A stretch of DNA of 64,000 bases from Roseiarcus sp963732155 (GCA_963732155.1 CAVSYB010000006.1:124001-188000); one strand, 5' to 3'. Counted from the stretch's first letter, positions 51,562 through 60,574 are shown. Notes: a model not told the origin generated them from the letters alone. Numbers and translations: made by a program.

Positions 51562-53895
51562 TCAGGCGATCCTGCGGTGCAGCCCGGTCTCCAACATGCC
51601 GGCGATCTCCTTCTCGGAAACCGCCGGGCTGAACAGAAAGCCCTGAACCTCCGACACCGATCCGAGACCGTCGACGAACTGCATCTGCAGTTCGGTTTCG
51701 ATTCCTTCCACGAGCACGTCCATCCCCAGCATCTTGCACATGCCGGCGACGCTCGCGATCACGATGGAGGCGCGGTGGTCCGACCCGATCGCCATGGTGA
51801 ACGAACGGTCGATCTTGATCTTGTCCAAGGGGAAGGTGTGGAGGTAACTGAGGCTCGAGTATCCCGTGCCGAAGTCGTCCAGCGCGATGCGAACCCCCAT
51901 CGCTTTGATCGATCGCAATATTTGGCGCGTCGACGGCAAATCGTGCAGCAGCGTCGATTCGGTGATCTCGATTTCCAGGCGATTGGGGGGAAGGCCGGAT
52001 AATTCGAGAGCTTCCTTGATCATGTTGGCGATTCGTCCGCCTCTGACCTGCAGAGGCGACAGATTAACCGCGACAAAGAACCGCTCGGGCCATGAGGCGC
52101 AGGTGTCGCAGGCGCGCTGGAGAATCGTGCGGCCGAGTTCGTCCATCAAGCCGAGCTCTTCGGCGATCGGAATGAATTCCGCCGGGGAAATGTAGCCGCG
52201 GTTCGGGTGACGCCATCGCGCCAGCGCCTCGCAGCCAACGATCTCCCGGGTCACCGCGCTGTTGATGGGTTGATAGTGAACCTCGATCGTTTCGTTGGCG
52301 ATGGCGGCTCTCAGATCGATTTCGAGAGTCCTGCGGCTCTGGGCGTCGAGACCAAGCTGCCTCTCGTATGAACGCCAGCGATTGCGCCCTTCCGCCTTCG
52401 CCGCATAGAGCGCCAGATCCGCATTGCTCAACAGCGTTTCGAGCGTCAGGCCGTCGCGGTGAATCTTCGCCACGCCGACGCTCGCGCCAACGATGATTTC
52501 GTAACCATCGATGTGGAACGGGCGATTGATGTGGGCGATTATTCGATCGGCGATCGTGGACGGCGCGCGCTCGCTTCTTCCCGGCGGCAGCAGAATCGCA
52601 AATTCGTCGCCGCCCCAACGCGCAACGACGTCCGCTTCCTCCACCGCCGAGCGCAAGCGCTCGCCGACGGCGCACAGCAGCTTGTCGCCGCGCGCATGGC
52701 CCAGACTGTCGTTGACCTGCTTGAAATCATCGAGATCGAGGAACAGGACCGCCCCGTTTTCCTTCTCGCCCTGCGGCGCGAGCAGGGCGTTCGAAAGCTC
52801 CTTCTCGAACCGTCGCCGATTTGGCAGGCCGGTCACCGGATCGAACCAGACCATCCGATAGATCGCCGCCTCGGCGTTGCGGCGCTCGGTGATGTCCTGG
52901 GTGACGATCACCGCGCCGTCGTTGCGCATATAATGAAGATTGATCTCGATCGATCGTCCGTCCGGCGCATTCGCCACCAGCGAATAGTCGGCGCCGTCGG
53001 ACGGCATTTTCAACGCCCGACTCAGCTCGTTCGCTACGTTTTGCGCAATCGCTCCCGTCCGGGTGAGCAACCGAAGCAGAACCTTGACGTTGACGCCCGG
53101 CCGCATGGCGCGCTTGGGCACGCCGAGCATTTTCGCGATCTGGTCGTTGCTGACGCGCAGGTTTCCGTCGGCGTCCAACATGCACAGTCCGTGCGACATG
53201 TTGTTCAGGGCGGAATCCAGTTGGCTGGCGAGCTGCGTGACCTCCCTTTTCGAGAGGACTTCATCGAGCAGGGTCGTTCTCAGCCGGCTCGCCGAGCTCT
53301 TGATGAAAAAGAAGAACGGAACGAGGACGACCCAAATCATCAGCGGATAGAAACCGCCGGCGAACGCCAGCGCCACGCTCAAAGGCAGGAAGCCGGCGAC
53401 GATCTGCGCGTCGGTCAACGACTTGATCGAGAAATTCCGGGTGGCGATTCCAAAGGCGTGGCAAATCGTCGCCGAGAACGCCAGAATTCTCGGGAAACCG
53501 TCTTCTGAAAGGGTGAAAACCGCGAGCGTCCAGAACCCGAGCGTCGCCATATAGGCCGACGCGCCGAACACGTAGCTGTGCTTCCAGCGGCTGGCCGCGG
53601 CGACTCCCCGATCGAGTCCGGCGCGCGCATGGGCGACCATGACCCACAGCCGCAGCGCCGAGATGACCGGCAGCGCGATCGAAAAACCATAAAGCACGGG
53701 GCTGTTCATGGTTATCGCGGTGATCAGCGCAGCCGCGCACGTCGCCAGGCTCCCCATCGCGAGCGACCACCCGCCGTGGAACAAAGCGTTTACTAATTCA
53801 ACGTAAAGATCGGCGGGAAGTTCCGCGGCGCCTTTGCGAGCGGCATCTGAATCAGCCGGAAACATTGGCGGGCTCGCGGACATTCGACACTGCAT
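51562..53895 (-). CDS. Membrane-bound GGDEF-EAL c-di-GMP enzyme with PAS domain
   Basis: 777 residues. The N-terminal 205 residues hold about five transmembrane segments (LATCAAALITAITMN; FGFWTLAVFTL-like; LSVALAFAGGFYPLMIWVVLVPFFFFI), without a recognised sensor name. A PAS-like domain follows (LDSALNNMSHGLCMLDADGNLRVSNDQIAKMLG, ending VIVTQDITERR). A GGDEF domain has an intact A-site (ARWGGDEFAILLPP, near residue 428) and the DPVTGLPNRRRF start. The EAL domain has CEALARWRHP (near 556), the NLSP and EITES metal-site segments, and DDFGTGYSSLSYLHTFP. Both catalytic motifs are conserved, so cyclase, phosphodiesterase or both are possible. It converges with the fatty acid hydroxylase gene. Confidence 0.93.
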   Translation of the reverse strand: MQCRMSASPPMFPADSDAARKGAAELPADLYVELVNALFHGGWSLAMGSLATCAAALITAITMNSPVLYGFSIALPVISALRLWVMVAHARAGLDRGVAAASRWKHSYVFGASAYMATLGFWTLAVFTLSEDGFPRILAFSATICHAFGIATRNFSIKSLTDAQIVAGFLPLSVALAFAGGFYPLMIWVVLVPFFFFIKSSASRLRTTLLDEVLSKREVTQLASQLDSALNNMSHGLCMLDADGNLRVSNDQIAKMLGVPKRAMRPGVNVKVLLRLLTRTGAIAQNVANELSRALKMPSDGADYSLVANAPDGRSIEINLHYMRNDGAVIVTQDITERRNAEAAIYRMVWFDPVTGLPNRRRFEKELSNALLAPQGEKENGAVLFLDLDDFKQVNDSLGHARGDKLLCAVGERLRSAVEEADVVARWGGDEFAILLPPGRSERAPSTIADRIIAHINRPFHIDGYEIIVGASVGVAKIHRDGLTLETLLSNADLALYAAKAEGRNRWRSYERQLGLDAQSRRTLEIDLRAAIANETIEVHYQPINSAVTREIVGCEALARWRHPNRGYISPAEFIPIAEELGLMDELGRTILQRACDTCASWPERFFVAVNLSPLQVRGGRIANMIKEALELSGLPPNRLEIEITESTLLHDLPSTRQILRSIKAMGVRIALDDFGTGYSSLSYLHTFPLDKIKIDRSFTMAIGSDHRASIVIASVAGMCKMLGMDVLVEGIETELQMQFVDGLGSVSEVQGFLFSPAVSEKEIAGMLETGLHRRIA

Positions 53896-54042
53896 CCAAT
53901 TCCCTTATTTACCCCAACGCGACCTATCTGTTTCCGACGGGTATTTCCACGACAGCGCCCAATTGTTGAATACTCTTTAATTGCTTTAGGAATGATGAAG
54001 ACGTGCGCCGCCAAACGTCCGATTGATCGAAGGAAAACGAGT

Positions 54043-54651
54043 ATGACTTCGATGAGTCAATCAATGAAAAACCTGCCTCCCCGCCGGCTGAGCGAATTGA
54101 GTTTCGAGGTCGTCGCGGCGCTGGACGAAAACGACCTCCAACGCGCACGCCGCCCTTCCTGATTTCGCGCAAGGCGCCGATCATGAGCATGGGTCGAATG
54201 AACGTTGCGGCTTGACGGTCGCCTGTCTTCGATTCGGTGTCGAGGCTCACTTCGCAACCGTCGATCTGTCGTCCTTTCTGGCCTGGCGCTGGTTCGCCGG
54301 GCTGGCTCCCGCCATGAAAGATCTCGACGCCTTTGCCGGAATGGTCGCCGTTGCGCCCGCTCGATTGGAGGTTGGCGTTGAAGCGACGATTTTCGATATG
54401 GTTAGCCAAACGGAATTCGTCGCCAATTTCGCCGCCGTGACGCCTTTCGATCCGCCGGCGACCCTGCGGGCTGGTCAGCGCGTCGCGACGCCGCCGTTCA
54501 AGCCGCGCTGGCCCCTGGAAATGTCGTGCTGGAGGCGCCGACGCTGATTGGAGCCTTTCTCGAACGGACGCGATGTCTGGCCGAGCGTTGGTCCGAAGCA
54601 CTTCTCGATCGCCATGCGGCGTTGATCATCGAGGCGTTCGCCGACGAGTGA
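54043..54651 (+). pseudogene. Unrecognised gene remnant read in shifting frames
   Basis: The plus strand carries protein-like sequence that changes frame twice. From ATG 54043 comes NLPPRRLSELSFEVVAALDENDLQRAR, with a stop at 54160. One frame over, 54150 to about 54480 reads DFAQGADHEH, LTVACLRFGVEAHFATVDLSS and AGLAPAMKDLDAFAGMVAVAPARL. Back in the first frame, about 54490-54651 reads AALAPGNVVLEAPTLIGAFL and ERTRCLAERWSEALLDRHAALIIEAFADE before TGA. Joined, these give roughly 200 residues with normal codon choice. I do not recognise the protein. Either it is a decayed gene or two compensating sequence errors are present. A competing minus-strand frame (53924-54601) has an unnatural composition. 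Confidence 0.45.
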
Positions 54652-55007
54652 TCGCGGCGGCGGCGTCTTCGGCGAATATCCACGGTCGCTCGCGCGGACC
54701 ACGCACGACGGCGTCGCGCCGGGACGCAGAACAGTCTCGATCCGACGCAATCTTGCGCCGATTTCATCGCGCGGCGGCGCGGAATCCCGCGCCGCACGAT
54801 CGCCGCGCGCGGGCGGTTCGCGATCCTCCGAATAGTCCGGTCGTTCAGGCCACCGGAGATTCCGACAATTCGGGAGGCCGGCGTCTCTTGCTCCGCGCCG
54901 ATTCGATCCATCCGGCAAAATTCGCGCGCGCGGCTGTTTACAATTTTCACTTATGCGTTCACTTTACCTTAAGGTACTGGCGCCGGTCAGTTCGCGTGGG
55001 TTCCGAA
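54652..55007. other. Upstream region of the FeeM-like gene
   Basis: No gene is supported in these 356 bases. The right end turns A/T-richer (about 54935-54975), as expected of a promoter, and contains a perfect 12-base palindrome described separately. A TTTACA at 54937-54942 is a possible -35 box, but a matching -10 is poor. Confidence 0.4.
54965..54976. promoter_or_regulatory. Perfect palindrome TACCTTAAGGTA upstream of the FeeM-like gene
   Basis: The 12-base sequence is its own reverse complement and lies 31 bases before ATG 55008, inside the A/T-rich promoter-like stretch. A dimeric regulator site is the simplest reading. Its half (TTACCTT) recurs in the hairpin upstream of the converging GGDEF gene. 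Confidence 0.5.
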
Positions 55008-55736
55008 ATGGATTTCGTGCCGTCTCGATTTTCCGAGCGTGTCTTGCGGCTTCTCGAGCGGGTCGAGTACCGGCGGGCCGAGAATTGGCAAGACAAAGAC
55101 GCGATCTATCGCTTGCGACACGACGCCTATATGCGCGAAGGCGCCATCGAGCCTCAACCCTCGGGTCAATTCAGCGATCCCTTCGACGAAGCGTCGAACG
55201 TCTGGATCATCGGCATGTTCATCGACGGCGAGCTCGCCAGCTCGATTCGTTTTCATGTCGCCGACAGACAAACCGCGCCGTTGCCCGCATATGCGGTTTT
55301 CCCTGAGATACTCGGGCCGCGGCTGCGTCGGGGGGAGGTGATCATTGATCCCACCCGTTTCGTCACCCGTCTCGATTTTTCGCGCCGGTTTCACGAAATG
55401 CCCTATCTGACCGTGCGGCCCGGTTGGATGGCCGGGGAATATTTCAAAGCTGATTTCATCCTCGCGACGATCCGCACGGAGCATCAAGGCTACTATCGGC
55501 GCGTCTTCGGGCATGAGACGTGGTGTGAGGCCAGAGACTATCCGACGCTGAAGAAACCGATCGCCTGCATGGGCCTGGATTATTTTGCGATGAGGGACCG
55601 CGTCGAGCAGCGCTACCCGTTCTACAAATCGACCGCGGCCGAACGGGACGCGCTGTTCGCCCGCTCGTCCAACCCGATGGCCGCGCCAGAGACGAGAGCG
55701 GTCACTTGGGACGCCAACGCCTCGGTCGACTTGTGA
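55008..55736 (+). CDS. FeeM-type N-acyl amino acid synthase-like acyltransferase
   Basis: A 242-residue GNAT-fold protein related to the FeeM/autoinducer-synthase group: AENWQDKDAIYRLRHDAYMREGAIEP (the conserved R-hxxY start), DPFDEASNVWIIGMFIDGELASSIRFHVA, GEVIIDPTRFVTRLDFSRRF (charged core strand), MPYLTVRPGWMAGEYFKADFILATIRTEHQGYYRRVFG and KPIACMGLDYFAMRDRV. The family transfers an acyl chain from acyl-ACP to an amino acid amine. It differs from LuxI in lacking the usual LuxI core and a neighbouring luxR. The start is ATG 55008, with GTG 54996 possible. Its last 115 bases overlap the 3' end of the converging PAS-GGDEF gene. Confidence 0.75.
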   Translation: MDFVPSRFSERVLRLLERVEYRRAENWQDKDAIYRLRHDAYMREGAIEPQPSGQFSDPFDEASNVWIIGMFIDGELASSIRFHVADRQTAPLPAYAVFPEILGPRLRRGEVIIDPTRFVTRLDFSRRFHEMPYLTVRPGWMAGEYFKADFILATIRTEHQGYYRRVFGHETWCEARDYPTLKKPIACMGLDYFAMRDRVEQRYPFYKSTAAERDALFARSSNPMAAPETRAVTWDANASVDL

Positions 55737-57292
55737 GCGGCGCCATTCGACCGCGCCGAAGTTTCGCATCCCCCCGGCGCCTGTCCTCCCGGCGGCGGCG
55801 CGAACGGCGGCGCCATCTGACCCGTACGGCTTGAATACCAGGCGCGCTTGGCCGCGTACATAGCCGCATCGGCCTGGCGGACAACCGCTTCAAGGCGCTC
55901 CCCGGGCCGACCGGTCGCCGCCCCCATCGCGAAGCTGAGCTCGCTGCCCGAGTAGAACTGATTGTTGAGCGCCGTCAGTCGCGCGATGTTGTCGATCATC
56001 TCCTCGCCGTCGCGCTGATCGCAACCCGGCATGAGAATGGCGAATTCATCGCCGCCAATTCGCGCGGCCCGGCGAGGCTGCTCGACCAGCTTGGCGAGGA
56101 TTTCTCCGGCGCGGCGCAGCAATTGGTCGCCGGCGGCATGGCCGAGCTGATCGTTGACGGCTTTCAGATCGTTGATGTCGAGGATAATGACGGTGACGGG
56201 CGCGGGACCGTTGCGTTCCAGCCGGTTGAGTTCGTCGACGTAAAAGGAGCGATTGTAGAGTTTGGTCAGGACGTCGTGCTTGCCCAGATATTCGAGATAG
56301 GCCTCCGCTTTCTTGCGCGCGGTGATGTCGGTCAGCGCGACCTGCACGAGCGACCAATCGCTCTCGCGGCCCGGGAACACCGAGAATTGCAAGTGAAGGT
56401 GGAGGACGCCGCCGTCGAGCGAATAGTTCACCACCTCGCGCTGCTGGAAAAGCTTGCCGTGCCATAAATCGACCAGTTGCTCGCGGAACGGCTGCGCCAT
56501 GGCGTCGCGAAACACATCGCGCAGGCGCCGCAGCAGTGTCTGCTTGTCGCGCGCCCCGAACAGGGTCAGCGTGTGGTTGTTGACGTCGATCACTCGAATC
56601 TCGCTCATGCAGCGTTGAACGAATTCCGGATGCACGTCGGTGAACACGCGAAAATCCTCAATTCCGCGCTCGCGCACCTCCTCAAGCAGCGCCTTGACCT
56701 TGCTGAAGTCCTCCACCCAAAGCGAGATGGGGGAATGCTCGAACAGGCCGCGCGAATAGTCCTCGCTGAGCGCCAGCAGGCGACGCGCGCCCTCGCGTTC
56801 GGTGACGTCCTCGACGGCGACCAGCAGGCGCTCCCAATTCGCTTCGCAACCGGGCAGCACGCACCCCTTGAGCTGGATATCGATGCGGCGGCCGGACAGC
56901 GAATAGTTGACGCCGTTGCTGAAAAACGCGTTCCTGCCGTCCCACAGTTGGACGAGTTCGTCGACCAGGTTGACCAGCATTTCGCCGCGGAAGACACGGT
57001 CGAGGTTGGCGACGAGATGAGCGAGGTCGTTCGCCTCGAACAGCAAAAGCGTTTGGCGGTTGACCCTGACGACGCGCATGCCGGCGAGGCAAGCCCCGAG
57101 GCGATCCTGATCCTCGGCAAGATAAGCCCGCAAGTCCCTGACGCCCGCCCGCCGCCACGCCTCGAACAGCGCCTTGACGCCGCTGTAATCCTCCAGCCAG
57201 AGCGAAACCGGCGCCGCCTCGAACGTATCCGCGTTGTCGCCAGATTGCCCGGCCGCGCCGGAGCTTGACCCGTGATCGGAGGGAAACTTCAT
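55622..57292 (-). CDS. Tandem-PAS diguanylate cyclase (GGDEF)
   Basis: A 556-residue soluble protein with two similar N-terminal sensor units: PVSLWLEDYSGVKALFEAWRRAGVRDLRAYL (from about residue 28) and PISLWVEDFSKVKALLEEVRERGIEDFRVF (from about 188). Each is followed by a V-N-x-x-T-L-x-LF segment and a VALTDIT/VAVEDVT ending, which looks like an internal PAS duplication. The GGDEF domain (HDVLTKLYNRSFYVDELNRLE onward) has an intact ARIGGDEFAILMPG near residue 413, predicting cyclase activity; no EAL domain is present. The last 70 or so residues are low-complexity (PPFAPPPGGQAPGG) and the final 38 are encoded antisense to the end of the FeeM-like gene. Confidence 0.92.
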   Translation of the reverse strand: MKFPSDHGSSSGAAGQSGDNADTFEAAPVSLWLEDYSGVKALFEAWRRAGVRDLRAYLAEDQDRLGACLAGMRVVRVNRQTLLLFEANDLAHLVANLDRVFRGEMLVNLVDELVQLWDGRNAFFSNGVNYSLSGRRIDIQLKGCVLPGCEANWERLLVAVEDVTEREGARRLLALSEDYSRGLFEHSPISLWVEDFSKVKALLEEVRERGIEDFRVFTDVHPEFVQRCMSEIRVIDVNNHTLTLFGARDKQTLLRRLRDVFRDAMAQPFREQLVDLWHGKLFQQREVVNYSLDGGVLHLHLQFSVFPGRESDWSLVQVALTDITARKKAEAYLEYLGKHDVLTKLYNRSFYVDELNRLERNGPAPVTVIILDINDLKAVNDQLGHAAGDQLLRRAGEILAKLVEQPRRAARIGGDEFAILMPGCDQRDGEEMIDNIARLTALNNQFYSGSELSFAMGAATGRPGERLEAVVRQADAAMYAAKRAWYSSRTGQMAPPFAPPPGGQAPGGCETSARSNGAAHKSTEALASQVTALVSGAAIGLDERANSASRSAAVDL

Positions 57293-57372
57293 TGGACGCC
57301 CGCTTTGCCGCGCGAGATCGGCGAGAACTGGAGGCCCGCCGGGGGCCGATGGCGCGACATTACTTCAAGCAA

Positions 57373-57389
57373 GCTTACGAAAGGTAAGC
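57373..57389. promoter_or_regulatory. Short hairpin/palindrome upstream of the PAS-GGDEF gene
   Basis: GCTTAC (57373-57378) and GTAAGC (57384-57389) flank GAAAG, 80 bases before the start of the minus-strand cyclase gene. Read on the minus strand it contains TTACCTT, the half-site seen in the palindrome at 54965-54976. It could be an operator, or simply a small stem. Confidence 0.35.
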
Positions 57390-57475
57390 GAGGATGCGGC
57401 CCCGGCCAAGCCGGAGGCGGCGGCGGAGCCGGGCGGGCGCGCCGGCGATGCGGCGCCGCCGCTTGGCGGCCGGGC

Positions 57476-58750
57476 TCACGCGATTCGCATCGGCGCCAGG
57501 ATCGCCCTGAAATCGTTGACGTTGGTGCGCGTCGGGCCGGTCACGACGAGGTCGCCGAGCGCCCAGAATACGGAATAGGCGTCGTTGTTGGCGAGATGCC
57601 GGACGACGTCGAGGCCGGCGCCCGCCGCGCGCGCCAGCGTATCGGGGCCGATGATCGCGCCGGCGTTGTCTTCGCTGCCGTCGATGCCGTCCGTGTCAGC
57701 CGCCAGGGCCCAGATATCGGCGCGCCCGCCGAGCGCGATGGCGAGGCTGAGGAGAAACTCGGCGTTGCGCCCGCCGCGTCCCTTGCCGCGCACGGTGACC
57801 GTCGTCTCGCCCCCGGAGATGATCGCGCAAGGCGGCTCCAGCGGCTGGCCGAACCGCGCCGCCTGCAGCGCGATGCCGGCGTGAACGATGCCGCAGTCGC
57901 GCGCCTCGCCCTCGATCGCATTGCCGAGGATCAGCGGCGCAAAGCCCGCCGCGCGCGCCACCCCGGCGGCCGCCTCGAGCGAAATCTGCGGCGTCGCGAT
58001 GAGTATGTTGGCGACATTGGCAAGACGGGGATCGCCGGGCTTGGGGGTCTCGGCCGCCGGATTCGAAAGCTGCTTCAGCACTGCCGGCGAGGCTTCGATG
58101 CGATACTTTTCGAGCACCGCCCGCGCGTCCGCCTGGCTTGTCGCGTCGGCGACCGTCGGGCCCGAGGCGATCACCGAAAGATCATCGCCCGGCACGTCGG
58201 AAATGATCAGGCTGACCACGCGAGCCGGCGCCGCGGCGACCGCCAGGCGGCCGCCTTTGATCGCCGAGAGGTGCTTGCGCACGCAGTTCATCTCGCCGAT
58301 ATGCGCGCCGCTGCGCAGCAGCGCGCGATTGATCGCCTGCTTGTCGGCGAGGGTGATGTCGCCGTCGGGCAAGGCGAGCAGCGCGGAGCCGCCGCCAGAA
58401 ATCAGGCACAACACGAGATCGTCCGCCGTGAGGCCCTTGACCAGCTCGAGTATGCCGCTCGCCGCGGCAGGCCCCGCGGCGTCCGGCACCGGATGGCTCG
58501 CCTCGACGACCTTGATGCGGTTTGTCGGCGCGCCATGGCCGTAGCGGGTCACGACCAGACCCTCGATTGGCCCGCTCCATTGCGCTTCGACAGCCGCGGC
58601 CATCGCGGCCGCGGCCTTGCCCGCGCCCACGACGATCGTGCGCCCGCGCGGCCGGGCGGGCAGGTGCGGCGGCACGCACAGCGCCGGCGCCGCGGCGCTG
58701 ACCGCCGCGTCGAACATGGCGCGCAGCAAGGCGCGATAATCGCCCCCCAT
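57476..58750 (-). CDS. gckA: Glycerate 2-kinase (GckA/TtuD, MOFRL type)
   Basis: Phosphorylates D-glycerate to 2-phosphoglycerate, the exit of the glyoxylate operon into glycolysis. From ATG 58750 it gives 424 residues, right for the class II (GckA/TtuD) kinase, not GlxK. The N-terminal domain has RTIVVGAGKAAAAMAAAVE, GHGAPTNRIKVVEASHPVPD, LCLISGGGSALLALP, and RKHLSAIKGGRLA; ISDVPGDDLSVIASGPTV follows. The MOFRL C-terminal domain shows CAIISGGETTVTV, GRGGRNAEFLLSLA and ALAADTDGIDGSEDNAGA. It is last in the minus-strand operon, 11 bases after the glxR stop. Confidence 0.93.
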   Translation of the reverse strand: MGGDYRALLRAMFDAAVSAAAPALCVPPHLPARPRGRTIVVGAGKAAAAMAAAVEAQWSGPIEGLVVTRYGHGAPTNRIKVVEASHPVPDAAGPAAASGILELVKGLTADDLVLCLISGGGSALLALPDGDITLADKQAINRALLRSGAHIGEMNCVRKHLSAIKGGRLAVAAAPARVVSLIISDVPGDDLSVIASGPTVADATSQADARAVLEKYRIEASPAVLKQLSNPAAETPKPGDPRLANVANILIATPQISLEAAAGVARAAGFAPLILGNAIEGEARDCGIVHAGIALQAARFGQPLEPPCAIISGGETTVTVRGKGRGGRNAEFLLSLAIALGGRADIWALAADTDGIDGSEDNAGAIIGPDTLARAAGAGLDVVRHLANNDAYSVFWALGDLVVTGPTRTNVNDFRAILAPMRIA

Positions 58751-58761
58751 GAGCCTTCCCT

Positions 58762-59655
58762 TCAGGCGCTGTCGGCGCCGATCTCGTGGTTGGCCATGAT
58801 CTCCAGCGCGCGCACCATCGCCGAATGATCCCACGCCTTGCCGCCATGCGCCGCGCAGGCGTTGAACAATTGCTGGGCCGTCGCGGTGTTGGGCAGCGCG
58901 ACGCCGAGCGCCCGCGCGCCCTGCAGGGCAAGGCTGAGGTCCTTCTGGTGTAGTTCGATGCGGAACCCCGGATTGAAGGTGCGTTTGACCATCCGTTCGC
59001 CGTGCACCTCCAGGACTCGCGAAGCGGCGAAGCCGCCCATCAGCGCCTGACGCACGCGGGCGGGATCGGCGCCCGCCTTGGAGGCGAACACCAGCGCCTC
59101 GGCGACCGCCTCGATCGTGAGGGCGACGATGATCTGGTTGGCCACCTTGGTGGTCTGTCCGTCGCCGTTGCCGCCGACCAGCGTGATGTTCTTGCCCAGC
59201 TTCTCGAAGATCGGTTTCACCGCGTCGAACGCCTCTTGCGAACCGCCGACCATGATCGTCAGCGACGCCGCTTTGGCGCCGACCTCGCCGCCCGACACCG
59301 GCGCATCGAGATAGTCCGCGCCGAGATCCTTGACTCGGTTGGCGAACACCTTGGTGGCGATCGGCGAGATCGAGCTCATGTCGACGACGATCTTGCCTTT
59401 GCCCAGGCCTTCGCCGACGCCGCCGGCGGCGAACAGCACCCGCTCGACATCCGGCGTGTCCGGCACCATGACGATGATCACCTGCGATCGTTCGGCGACT
59501 TCCTTGCCGTTCGCGCAGACCACGCCTCCCGCCTTGACGAGCGCCTCAGGCGCCTTGCCGCGGCTGAGGAGGAACAGCTCATGGCCGGCGGCGATGAGGT
59601 TTCCCGCCATCGGGGCGCCCATGACGCCAAGGCCGATGAAACCGATTTTGCTCAT
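58762..59655 (-). CDS. glxR: 2-hydroxy-3-oxopropionate (tartronate semialdehyde) reductase
   Basis: NAD(P)H-dependent reduction of tartronate semialdehyde to D-glycerate. From ATG 59655 it gives 297 residues of the beta-hydroxyacid dehydrogenase family: KIGFIGLGVMGAPMAGNLIAAGH (Rossmann glycine motif), VDMSSISP, LDAPVSGGEVGAKAASLTIMVGG (substrate loop), GQTTKVANQIIVALTIEAVAEAL with the catalytic lysine, and FRIELHQKDLSLAL. It sits between hyi and gckA, which fits GlxR/GarR of the glyoxylate pathway better than 3-hydroxyisobutyrate dehydrogenase. GarR is the paralogous alternative name. Confidence 0.93.
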   Translation of the reverse strand: MSKIGFIGLGVMGAPMAGNLIAAGHELFLLSRGKAPEALVKAGGVVCANGKEVAERSQVIIVMVPDTPDVERVLFAAGGVGEGLGKGKIVVDMSSISPIATKVFANRVKDLGADYLDAPVSGGEVGAKAASLTIMVGGSQEAFDAVKPIFEKLGKNITLVGGNGDGQTTKVANQIIVALTIEAVAEALVFASKAGADPARVRQALMGGFAASRVLEVHGERMVKRTFNPGFRIELHQKDLSLALQGARALGVALPNTATAQQLFNACAAHGGKAWDHSAMVRALEIMANHEIGADSA

Positions 59656-59727
59656 GGTCCGCAACTCCCCGCGTTTCGGCGCATGATCGCGCCGCCAATC
59701 GACCGCGCCCGTTCGCGCCGACGGCGA

Positions 59728-60504
59728 TCAAAGGTAAGGCGCCATCCAGCCGAGACCCGCCTCGGTGGTGGTCAGCGGCTTGTATTCGCAGCCGATCCAG
59801 CCGGAATAGCCGATCCTGTCGAGATAGCCGAACAGGAACGGATAGTTGATTTCGCCGGTGCCCGGCTCGTGACGGCCGGGATTGTCGGCGAGCTGGATAT
59901 GGGCGATGCGCGGCAGATTGGCCTCGATGGTGCGCGCCAGATCGCCCTCCATGATCTGCATGTGGTACGCGTCGTACTGGATGAACAGATTGTCCGAGCC
60001 GACCTCCCCGATGAGGCGCGCGGCCTGGTCGGTGCGGTTCAGGAAAAAGCCCGGCATGTCGCGCGTATTGATCGGTTCGATCAGCAGTTTGATCTTCGCC
60101 TTGGCCATTTCGCGCGCCGCGAAGGCAAGATTGTCGACCAGGGTCTTGCGCAGCCGGCCCACATCCGCGCCAGCCGGCGCGAGGCCGGCCAGGCAATTGA
60201 CCAGGCCGCAGCCGAGCGCGCTCGCGTAGTCGATCGCCTGGGCGACGCCGCGGCGAAATTCCTCGACCCGATCGGGAAAGATCGCGATGCCGCGCTCGCC
60301 GGCGCCCCAGTCGCCGGCCGGCAGATTGTGCAGCACCTGGGTCAGCCCGTTGTCGCGCAGCCGCGCGACCAGATCGCCCTTGGTGTGCTCATAGGGCGAC
60401 ATGTATTCGACGCCCTTGAAGCCCGACCGCGCCGCAGCGGCGAAGCGATCGAGAAGCGGGAGTTCGTTGTAGAGAAACGTCAGATTGGCGGAAAACTTCG
60501 GCAT
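59728..60504 (-). CDS. hyi: Hydroxypyruvate isomerase Hyi
   Basis: A 258-residue TIM-barrel enzyme that interconverts hydroxypyruvate and tartronate semialdehyde. It has KFSANLTFLYNELPLLDRFAAAARSGFKGVEY, YEHTKGDLVARLRDNGL, LHNLPAGDWGAGERGIA, the metal-site LLIEPINTRDMPGFFLNRTDQA, FIQYDAYHMQIMEGDL and IAHIQLADNPGRHEPGTGEINY, ending with IGCEYKPLTTTEAGLGW. All of these are diagnostic for the Hyi group of the sugar isomerase/EC 5.3.1.22 family. The start is ATG 60504 behind GAGGA. It is second in the operon, after gcl. Confidence 0.94.
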   Translation of the reverse strand: MPKFSANLTFLYNELPLLDRFAAAARSGFKGVEYMSPYEHTKGDLVARLRDNGLTQVLHNLPAGDWGAGERGIAIFPDRVEEFRRGVAQAIDYASALGCGLVNCLAGLAPAGADVGRLRKTLVDNLAFAAREMAKAKIKLLIEPINTRDMPGFFLNRTDQAARLIGEVGSDNLFIQYDAYHMQIMEGDLARTIEANLPRIAHIQLADNPGRHEPGTGEINYPFLFGYLDRIGYSGWIGCEYKPLTTTEAGLGWMAPYL

Positions 60505-60574
60505 CGGTTCGTCCTCGAGGATAAGCAAGCTTCAGGCTGCGCCGGCCACGACGGCCAACCTACCGGATGGTTGT

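Noticed and set aside
53924..54601. A 225-codon minus-strand open frame
   Set aside because: Arg- and Ser-rich, with no hydrophobic core pattern. The plus-strand pieces in the same DNA look more like protein, so I preferred the disrupted plus-strand gene.
55008..55736. LuxI-type acyl-homoserine-lactone synthase
   Set aside because: The fold is related, but the MPYLTVRPGWMAGEYF and KPIACMGLDY motifs fit the FeeM-like group, and no luxR gene is adjacent.
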